A stretch of 43,466 bases of DNA from an uncultured Methylococcaceae bacterium. Lineage in GTDB: Bacteria > Pseudomonadota > Gammaproteobacteria > Methylococcales > Methylomonadaceae. The stretch spans positions 1-43,466 of the forward strand of contig CAIPDT010000036.1 of NCBI GenBank assembly GCA_903863905.1, read 5' to 3'. A program made the position numbers and the translations under genes. The notes beneath the pieces are model-generated. The model did not search any database and was not told where the DNA came from. It saw only the letters and a list, made by a program, of their open reading frames with translations. Below are positions 38,373 to 43,466 of this stretch, in pieces. Every line of letters begins with the position of its first letter. The stretch's first letter is position 1.

Positions 38373-38480
38373 TCATCTTAGGCTTTCTATTTCCGCGATG
38401 CTTAATCCGGTGATATCGGCTATGTTTACTGTGCTTTCAACTTTCTGAAGCAGTTTTAAGGCAATTGATTTTGTGGATTG
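38373..38480 (-). pseudogene. C-terminal relic of an Rpn/YhgA-type nuclease
   Basis: A 35-codon frame without a start reads IALKLLQK near its beginning and ends IADITGLSIAEIESLR then stop. This is the characteristic C-terminal tail of Rpn/YhgA-like putative transposases, which typically end in an ALKLL segment followed by a degenerate DNA-binding-like helix. The rest of the gene is gone (a TAA precedes it). It lies upstream of the CRISPR array and on the opposite strand from the rpn gene at 39234, so the area has held more than one Rpn copy. Confidence 0.65.
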
Positions 38481-38869
38481 TTAAAAGCTAATATAGTCGG
38501 TTTATCCCCTTAAGAAAAATGAATATATTCAATCAGATCAGTTTCCAGCGTAACTGATAGCCAATATTGCCCAGTATTGATAGAAGACAATTAAGATATA
38601 CGTATATGTCTCTCACCGTACCACCCCAATAATACATGTCTTACCGTGATACGATATCTGATTACAATGCTGATGGCCATGTAAAAAATCCCACATCATA
38701 TTTTATTATGGCAAAGATCATTAAATAATGTAATAATCCCCACCGCTGTTAAAGAGCAGCGTTAGTTACATTAAGTGCTTTTTAAAAAGATAACTATTTG
38801 AAAATGAAAAATCCTGTCAACCCCCTTTATAACTGATTGATTAATAGGGTCGAAAAGAGGGTGTGCAGA
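38481..38869. other. Region before the CRISPR array, candidate leader
   Basis: No gene is visible here. The last 60-70 bases before the first repeat (about 38800-38869) are AT-rich with a C run and are the likely leader, because the repeat orientation predicts transcription toward higher coordinates. A short CGCTG/CAGCG hairpin occurs near 38743. I cannot place a leader promoter with confidence. Confidence 0.4.
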
Positions 38870-39121
38870 GCAAGAACCACCTCCCTGATTAAGAAGGGAT
38901 TAAGACTACTCGATAATGATTTCATTTTAATTTTCCTTGGAGCAAGAACCACCTCCCTGATTAAGAAGGGATTAAGACGCAGGGGGGTGTATCGTACATA
39001 GAAACCGAACTGAGCAAGAACCACCTCCCTGATTAAGAAGGGATTAAGACGTTTTTGGTTAACCAAGGTCTTAGATCGACTTAAGCAAGAACCACCTCCC
39101 TGATTAAGAAGGGATTAAGAC
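38870..39121 (+). CRISPR. CRISPR array, 4 repeats and 3 spacers
   Basis: Four identical 37-nt repeats start at 38870, 38942, 39014 and 39085. Each begins GCAAGAACCACC and ends GGGATTAAGAC. Spacers are 35, 35 and 34 nt. Within each repeat TCCCT and AGGGA can pair around an 8-nt loop, and ATTAAGAC at the 3' end resembles the 8-nt crRNA handle ATTGAAAC of type I and III systems. This suggests plus-strand transcription. The array is short and undecayed. It lies about 800 bp from the cas genes, with an rpn gene between them. Spacer targets cannot be identified without a search. Confidence 0.96.
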
Positions 39122-39233
39122 CCTCCTATGAAATACACCAACACTAATCCACTTAAAATGTTACTGTGATTAACTTTGCTTTAGCATCCGCTCTTAAGCT
39201 CTTCACATATAACTATTGTAGGCCCCTAAAATT

Positions 39234-39908
39234 ATGACCCACGATAATAGTTATAAGCTGTTATTTACTCACCCTGAAATGGTCACGGATTTACTTAAAG
39301 GTTTCGTTCACGAACCCTGGCTAGAACACTGTGGTTTCTCAACTTTAGAGAAAATGGGCGGCAGTTATATTACAGACGACATCAGAGATCGTGAAGACGA
39401 TATTATTTGGCGCATTCGTTACGGCGAAGAATGGTTATACGTATATTTATTACTTGAGTTTCAATCAGGTATCGATCATTTTATGGCTGTCCGCATTGCC
39501 GGTTATATCTCCTTACTGTATCAAGACCTGATTCGCTCTCAGAAGTTTACCAGTAAAGATTTACTTCCACCGGTGTTACCGATCGTACTTTATAATGGCA
39601 AGTACCGTTGGCACGCACCAATACAACTCAGTCAATTAATTGAGGTACACACCATGCTAGCAGAACGCGTTAAAGAATGGGTCGAAGAATGGAAAGAAGA
39701 AGGACTTCAAGAAGGACTTCAAAAAGGGCTTCAAAAGGGACTTCAAAAAGGGGAAGCTAAACTTTTCGTGCTGTTACTAAAATCTAAATTTGGTTCTGTT
39801 AATCAACAAATTCAAGATAAAGTAAATTCAGCAAGCCCTGAACTGCTTGAATCTTGGGCTGAACAAATTTTTGATGCCACATCACCAGAAGATTTATTGA
39901 ATAGTTAA
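39234..39908 (+). CDS. Rpn-family recombination-promoting nuclease, internally shortened
   Basis: This 224-aa protein matches the Rpn/YhgA-like putative transposase family, PD-(D/E)XK nucleases that promote RecA-independent recombination. The N-terminal half is intact: HDNSYKLLFTHPEMVTDLL, REDDIIWRI (D56), VYLLLEFQS (E75, Q77) and PIVLYNGKYRW. After QLIE (about residue 137) it jumps to a glutamate-rich helix and the GLQKG repeats. The usual middle segment of roughly 70-80 residues is missing, against a full length near 300. It sits between the CRISPR array and the cas operon and ends 8 nt from the convergent cas2. The catalytic residues survive, so it may be active. Confidence 0.8.
   Translation: MTHDNSYKLLFTHPEMVTDLLKGFVHEPWLEHCGFSTLEKMGGSYITDDIRDREDDIIWRIRYGEEWLYVYLLLEFQSGIDHFMAVRIAGYISLLYQDLIRSQKFTSKDLLPPVLPIVLYNGKYRWHAPIQLSQLIEVHTMLAERVKEWVEEWKEEGLQEGLQKGLQKGLQKGEAKLFVLLLKSKFGSVNQQIQDKVNSASPELLESWAEQIFDATSPEDLLNS
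39702..39749 (+). repeat. Four 12-bp tandem repeats in the rpn gene
   Basis: Units of the form GG(A/G)CTTCAA(A/G)A(A/G) encode GLQE or GLQK four times in a row. Such Gly-Leu-Gln repeats are common in Rpn proteins and can change length by slippage. Confidence 0.85.
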
Positions 39909-39916
39909 AAATACTT

Positions 39917-40228
39917 TTAATCGCTCAACAACCGATTAATCCCATCCGTAAATAACATCACATCAGCAGGAAATAATTGCCGACCTAAGGTTTTCATATC
40001 GGTATTATTAGGTAGCCGATAACAACGAATATCATCTTGAGCGGGGTGGATTAACTCCGTTAAATCTTCAAGTAAGCGCAACAGTACCTTACGCTTCATC
40101 ACCACCGTAAAAACAGAATACTGCACCGGCAATCCAGCCCTTTTTAACACCCGATGCACCCTACCCAAACGCTTTGGGTTCGCAATGTCATAAGCCACCA
40201 AATATAAATTCGCCTGATTATCAGCCAT
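39917..40228 (-). CDS. cas2: Cas2, second copy (partner of the degenerate Cas1)
   Basis: This 103-aa protein is a Cas2: ferredoxin-like start YLVAYDIANPKRLGRV with the Asp of YD, and PVQYSVFTVVM where QYSVF is the family motif. Cas2 bridges Cas1 dimers in the spacer-integration complex. It is the last gene of the four-gene cas run, 45 nt after the degenerate cas1, and converges on rpn with 8 nt between. I start at ATG 40228, with an AGAAGG at good spacing, rather than TTG 40231. It shares limited identity with the other Cas2 here, so the two are old paralogues or of separate origin. Confidence 0.88.
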   Translation of the reverse strand: MADNQANLYLVAYDIANPKRLGRVHRVLKRAGLPVQYSVFTVVMKRKVLLRLLEDLTELIHPAQDDIRCYRLPNNTDMKTLGRQLFPADVMLFTDGINRLLSD

Positions 40229-40273
40229 CAATACACCTTCTGCTTATCAGCATAACCCACTCGCCGGTCATCC

Positions 40274-41017
40274 TTAACTCACCGACAACAAGAACTGTTG
40301 CAACTTACTCACGGTACTTTTAAACAACAAATACACATGGTCTTCTCGCTGTTGATATAACAACGCCATGTCGGCAAACGGTTTATCAACATTTGCTTTA
40401 TCCGCTTTTAATAACGACGGATAAAAGTCCCACAGCAACAACTTACTCATATCCGCTGCCAAATCTAATTGCTCTGACAAGATCGCCTCATCATCACAAC
40501 CAAAATCACTGTCGGTTAACAACACCAATAACTCACTATGCACAATACCCAGCATTAATTTAACCTGATACTTACCCGCCACCGATAAATTCGACATCAC
40601 AAACTGCTCCATTTCCTTAATCGGAATCTCCCGCCAGTTGTCAAAATTCAACTTCCTCGCACAACTGCGAACCGCTAGTTTATACATCGATAAATACCAG
40701 TTTTCATAACGCTCTAAACCGTCCGCACGTGCCAACAGATCAATCAAACGTTGAGACAATGATTGCCGAGTAGTGCCCACACTCAACCATCGCGCCCTTA
40801 CATCACCGTTTTTATATAAGAATATTAAATTAATTCCGGCATCCGTACACGCCAACATGGCAGACATTGACCATTCCACCACGCCTTTACACACAATCCT
40901 AGAAATACGTGACAAAGGAAACAACTGATCCGCCTTATCAGGCACCACAATTCTTAACGCTGGCTCATCCAACACCACCCGACAGCCTGGCACCCCATCA
41001 ATATACAGTGGTCGCAT
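40274..41017 (-). CDS. Degenerate Cas1-like protein, likely inactive
   Basis: This 247-aa protein aligns to Cas1 over its N-terminal beta domain (PLYIDGVPGCRVVLDE, then SRISRIVCKG, TDAGINLIFLYKNG at about 58-71) and the start of the helical domain (RLIDLLARADGLERYENWYL). The full Cas1 upstream has about 80 residues between the RRFL segment and VCLSLGY; here about 27 remain. That removes the stretch with the catalytic glutamate. No counterpart of the FFHD histidine is seen. The C-terminal half resembles Cas1 in VKLMLGIVHSEL and a D-rich tail. It lies between two cas2 genes. It could be a structural subunit rather than an integrase. Confidence 0.75.
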   Translation of the reverse strand: MRPLYIDGVPGCRVVLDEPALRIVVPDKADQLFPLSRISRIVCKGVVEWSMSAMLACTDAGINLIFLYKNGDVRARWLSVGTTRQSLSQRLIDLLARADGLERYENWYLSMYKLAVRSCARKLNFDNWREIPIKEMEQFVMSNLSVAGKYQVKLMLGIVHSELLVLLTDSDFGCDDEAILSEQLDLAADMSKLLLWDFYPSLLKADKANVDKPFADMALLYQQREDHVYLLFKSTVSKLQQFLLSVS

Positions 41018-41026
41018 ACTTAGCCC

Positions 41027-41311
41027 CTACCCCACATAAAAAAATGAACCATCTTGCGGCAACACCGCCTTACCCAAGGTTTGAATATGTTTAGCACCCA
41101 CCAACCTCAATAAGATAAACCGATCTTCCAATGGATCAATAATTTCTCGCACCTCTTCCAGCAACAGCACCTTTTCTGCCGGTGTTAAGAAACATTCATA
41201 CGCAGACTTTTGGCCCCCAGACGCATAACCCCGAACCACATACAAGGCACGCCGCAAGCGTCGATTACAAGAAATATCATAAGCCGCAATATACAATTGT
41301 CTCTTCTTCAT
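41027..41311 (-). CDS. cas2: Cas2, first copy
   Basis: This 94-aa protein is a typical Cas2, with QLYIAAYDISCNRRLRRAL (Asp D12) and GGQKSAYECFLTPAEK, where QKS-x-E-C is the family pattern. It follows the full-length cas1 by 23 nt and precedes the degenerate cas1 by 9 nt. With Cas1 it would form the complex that captures and integrates new spacers. It is slightly longer and more basic at the N terminus than the second Cas2. Confidence 0.92.
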   Translation of the reverse strand: MKKRQLYIAAYDISCNRRLRRALYVVRGYASGGQKSAYECFLTPAEKVLLLEEVREIIDPLEDRFILLRLVGAKHIQTLGKAVLPQDGSFFYVG

Positions 41312-41334
41312 AGGGGCACCTTAAGCAAAACGGA

Positions 41335-42288
41335 TTAAAGGTTCATCGCGGTTAAGCGCTTAGACAACGCATAACCATAACGCCTTAATAACCGCCGTGC
41401 CGGCCCTGCTTTAGATTCATAATAGCCATAAAAAACCTGCCGACCGGCTTTGTTCATCTGACAACGCCCACCCACATCATCAGAGAAGTGTTCTGGCCGC
41501 AGGTGCCGATCTTTAAATAATTGCCAAATCCAGGCATCCATTAAGGGTCTTAACGGTTCCATTAAATCGCAGGCTAAAGACTCTCGACCAAAGCTTAAAT
41601 CATGAAAAAACCCTAACATGCTATCTAATCCAACCATCTGGCACGCCCTAACCGCATCATAATGTAATAAGGTATAGCCTAAGGACAAACACACATTAAC
41701 CGGATCAGGGGGTGGGCGTTTCTTTCGACCGGTAAAGTTTAAGGAATCAGCAAAGAGATGTTTATACCCACCAAAATAGGCCGCCGCAGCCGCACCCTCA
41801 TACCCTCGGATGTTTTCTAAAGCCATCACAAGATTGTCAGCCTTTAATTGGCCCATAATGCCAGTGATAGTTTCTATGGCAGACGACAATGGATAACGCA
41901 AATCCGCTCTGGCGCTTAAAGCTTCATTCAAAAAGCGTCTCTGCGCTCGGACTTTAACCAAGATTAACCAACGGGCTAAGAGTTTTCGCTGTTCCTCATC
42001 CAACATTAATTGGTATTGCGCTAAGCGCCGACCCGCATCACTGTGAGATTTAGCCGCCAACATAGCGGTGGCTTCGGTATTTCGACCTGATAAAACGATT
42101 AAGCCGATATTGCGTTCTGTTAAAGCCCCCAACACCCGACTCTCTAACTGCACATTACCTCTTAACACGATACGATCTAATAAATGTAACGGCACCGTGC
42201 CTTTTTTAACGCCTTCTTCATATAACGCTAAGGTTTGTCCATCTAACTTGATGCCCAGATTCTTCCGATCCAAATATAAACTACTCAC
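41335..42288 (-). CDS. cas1: Cas1 integrase, full length
   Basis: This 317-aa Cas1 has an N-terminal beta domain (YLDRKNLGIKLDG, then LLDRIVLRGNVQLES) and a helical catalytic domain. The three metal residues are visible: E164 in RGYEGAAAAAYF, H229 in GFFHDLSFGRESLACD, and E244 in DLMEPLRPLMD. It should be an active spacer integrase. The protein has no reverse-transcriptase or Cas4 fusion. It starts at GTG 42288 with a GAGGGG ribosome site. It is the first gene of the run cas1-cas2-cas1'-cas2', about 2.2 kb from the array, with rpn in between. Subtype cannot be read without effector genes. Confidence 0.94.
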   Translation of the reverse strand: MSSLYLDRKNLGIKLDGQTLALYEEGVKKGTVPLHLLDRIVLRGNVQLESRVLGALTERNIGLIVLSGRNTEATAMLAAKSHSDAGRRLAQYQLMLDEEQRKLLARWLILVKVRAQRRFLNEALSARADLRYPLSSAIETITGIMGQLKADNLVMALENIRGYEGAAAAAYFGGYKHLFADSLNFTGRKKRPPPDPVNVCLSLGYTLLHYDAVRACQMVGLDSMLGFFHDLSFGRESLACDLMEPLRPLMDAWIWQLFKDRHLRPEHFSDDVGGRCQMNKAGRQVFYGYYESKAGPARRLLRRYGYALSKRLTAMNL

Positions 42289-42331
42289 CCATCACCCCTC
42301 TATCACCACGAGTTTAAAAACGTATGAGGCA

Positions 42332-42387
42332 TACCTTATAATGGCAAGTACCGTTGGCACGCACCCATACAACTCAGTCAATTAATT
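42332..42387 (+). repeat. 56-bp direct repeat of part of rpn
   Basis: This stretch matches 39586-39641 inside the rpn gene at 54 of 56 positions, in the same orientation. It continues to about 42411 with codons (QPAPQSLATL) that resemble the middle of full-length Rpn proteins. It is an rpn fragment, not a complete gene, lying between the cas1 start and the lipoprotein gene. Together with the copy in rpn it brackets the cas operon. Confidence 0.85.
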
Positions 42388-42405
42388 CAACCGGCACCAC
42401 AAAGC

Positions 42406-42819
42406 TTAGCAACTTTGGGCGCTACTACTTTTCTTTAAAGTAAGCTCCCAGGTATTTACCTTCATTTTAGGGTCGTAAGTAGCAATCCCTGTACACGTTG
42501 CACTATCAAATAGACTCGATTCTAGTGGATACAAAACAATTTCAGCCAAACCTAGGGTGAAGACGTCTGCGGCTAGGTAAGGTAAAAACCTTACTTTTGT
42601 AGCTTCATGAAGACCCGATCTAAACTCAAAAAAATCTTGCTTATCACCATTGGCCGCAATATCTGTTATTTTTGGAGGCCCCAGACGCTGAATTAATTCT
42701 TGTCGTGAAGAGCCAACACCCAAGCCATTAAGATCAGCTGGGCCGTCTTGAGACAAAACCTTATAAACAGAACAGCCCGATAAACCAAGTATTGCTAAAG
42801 CGATTAATGTTTTTTTCAT
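42406..42819 (-). CDS. Small lipoprotein
   Basis: This 137-aa protein has a lipoprotein signal (LAILGLSGC, lipid Cys near residue 16) and an acidic N-terminal region. GLGVGSSRQELIQRLGPPKI follows, a pattern reminiscent of the BamE/SmpA fold (G-x-S-x-x-E-L-x-x-x-L-G-x-P). A hydrophobic stretch near 80-96 (LAADVFTLGLAEIVLYPL) could be another membrane or beta segment. I do not recognise a specific family. The ATG at 42819 has an AGGG site. It is next to the cas operon but on the same strand upstream, and nothing ties it to CRISPR function. Confidence 0.65.
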   Translation of the reverse strand: MKKTLIALAILGLSGCSVYKVLSQDGPADLNGLGVGSSRQELIQRLGPPKITDIAANGDKQDFFEFRSGLHEATKVRFLPYLAADVFTLGLAEIVLYPLESSLFDSATCTGIATYDPKMKVNTWELTLKKSSSAQSC

Positions 42820-42894
42820 GTTCAACCCTATATATTATAATTATCAATTTTTCTATGCTAAAGCGTAGCAAACGAATTTGTTTTTTATAGAGTT

Positions 42895-43062
42895 GGCAAG
42901 CTTGTCAACTTTTTGCAGTGTCGTGCTGATCCGTCCAAATTGCCCTCCCGGCTCATTTCTTTGGGTCTGCTCTTTGCTGTTATTATCTTTTCGTTCTTGT
43001 TTTTTTTTTAAACGATCTGACGAGGGTGGTTTACTGCTGTTTCGGCTATTACGTAAGCGGTT
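42895..43062 (-). pseudogene. IS66 TnpC, N-terminal fragment
   Basis: Minus-strand reading gives NRLRNSRNSSKPPSSDRLKK and then NEPGGQFGRISTTLQKVDK, corresponding to the linker and zinc-finger start of IS66 TnpC (GGQ-x-G segment). It is followed by unrelated sequence. The NSSKPPSSD part is nearly identical to the fragment at about 613-683, in opposite orientation. No functional transposase. Confidence 0.75.
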
Positions 43063-43081
43063 AATTCTTGATGTACTTGCC

Positions 43082-43325
43082 TTATTCGGCAGAAGCCATT
43101 TTTTTAAAATTCCACGGTAACAAAGCTTCAATTTTTTCAACCGTATCGGCATAAGGCAGTGCTTTGAGTATTTGAGTTAAATAGCCATAGGGTTCTAGGT
43201 TATTCGCTTTAGCAGTTTCGAGTACCTGTATCCGTGTTTCATCAACTTGGATGACAAGGCCCGTATGTTGATGCTCTCGCATGAGATTAATTAAGAGTTG
43301 AAACTGCCTCGCTAGAGCAATGATC
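43082..43325 (-). pseudogene. IS66 TnpC, internal and C-terminal fragments joined
   Basis: The minus strand carries RQFQLLINLMREHQ, then IQVDETRIQVL, which is the first catalytic-Asp region of TnpC. It then jumps directly to ETAKANNLEPYGYLTQIL and LLPWNFKK, the C-terminal end. About 180 residues between these, including the rest of the DDE core, are missing. The frame ends MASAE-stop. It is a deletion derivative, not a working transposase. Confidence 0.8.
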
Positions 43326-43466
43326 CAGAGAACACAAACAGGCCGCCATCGAATGGATTATGTCCTAGTTCGCACTCAACAAGCGCCGATAAGCCTCGAT
43401 AGGATTTACGAAAATCAATCGGTTGCCGATAGAGATAAACCTCTGTTAATAACGGCGACGGGCGCA
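43326..43466 (-). pseudogene. IS66 TnpB (Orf2) fragment, cut by window end
   Basis: The reading includes VYLYRQPIDFRKSYRGLS and ELGHNPFDGGLFVF, the central motif of the IS66 Orf2/TnpB accessory protein. It loses the family continuation after LFVF and stops a few codons later. It runs off the right edge of the window, so upstream sequence is unknown. Confidence 0.8.

Noticed and set aside
38827-39066. A 79-codon minus-strand open frame
   Set aside because: It reads through three CRISPR repeats, each giving the same LNPFLIREVVLA peptide. Repeat plus spacer is 72 nt (24 codons), so the frame stays open by chance. It is not a gene.
42068-42385. A plus-strand 105-codon frame opposite cas1
   Set aside because: It is antisense to the cas1 5' region and then runs into the rpn fragment in the wrong frame. 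It has no family match or good ribosome site.

Overview
The window is an AT-rich chromosomal segment from a gammaproteobacterium. This rests on gene content: RmuC, YciB-YciI-BolA, AmpG, NhaD, CstA-YbdD, a CysI/DUF934 pair, an RNA-type thiC control and QueA-Mfd. The set would fit a methanotroph or sulfur-oxidiser-like lineage (Methylococcales or Thiotrichales), but that is a guess from gene set and composition and no marker in the window fixes it.

Layout. 1-1443 is debris: an IS66 transposase relic and an MNT nucleotidyltransferase whose HEPN partner is cut short. 1444-10038 holds a stand-alone ethanolamine ammonia-lyase (eutC, eutB, minus strand), rmuC, a small membrane protein, a DEDDh exonuclease/GIY-YIG nuclease fusion and a large PLD nuclease-helicase-DUF3427 protein. 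10232-14136 is a tightly overlapping minus-strand operon, cstA-ybdD-FAD oxidoreductase-mnmM. Its last two genes look like a two-protein route for the final steps of mnm5s2U tRNA wobble modification. 14378-27509 is mostly housekeeping: a BaiN/YhiN-type flavoprotein, a DUF445 protein, an esterase, AmpG, NhaD, assimilatory sulfite reductase with DUF934, RecJ, the yciB-yciI-bolA-parvulin lipoprotein operon, and DUF1244 and DUF2914 proteins. 27674-29694 is thiC behind a TPP riboswitch. 29864-33597 carries a family 2 glycosyltransferase, manC/algA-galU for nucleotide sugars, and a Gly-rich lipoprotein. 33631-38284 is mfd, queA and a divergent tRNA-Leu(CAA).

38285-43466, downstream of the tRNA, is an accessory region. 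It starts with a C-terminal relic of an Rpn-family nuclease, followed by a small CRISPR array (4 identical 37-nt repeats, 3 spacers) and an internally shortened Rpn nuclease. Next comes a minus-strand operon with two Cas1-Cas2 pairs in tandem. The first Cas1 has its catalytic residues. The second is shorter, has lost the segment with the active-site glutamate and has no matching histidine. No effector genes (Cas3, Cas8, Cas9, Cas10, Cas12, Cas13) are present in the window. A 56-bp piece of the rpn gene is repeated just beyond the cas1 start, so the cas operon is bracketed by direct repeats. The region ends in a small lipoprotein gene and scrambled IS66 pieces. This double adaptation module with an apparently dead Cas1 is the most unusual system here; the MnmC(o)-like/MnmM pair is second.

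Coordinates use the starts I judged best; where they differ from the longest open frame the reason is stated in the entry. All family assignments are from reading motifs by eye, with no database search.
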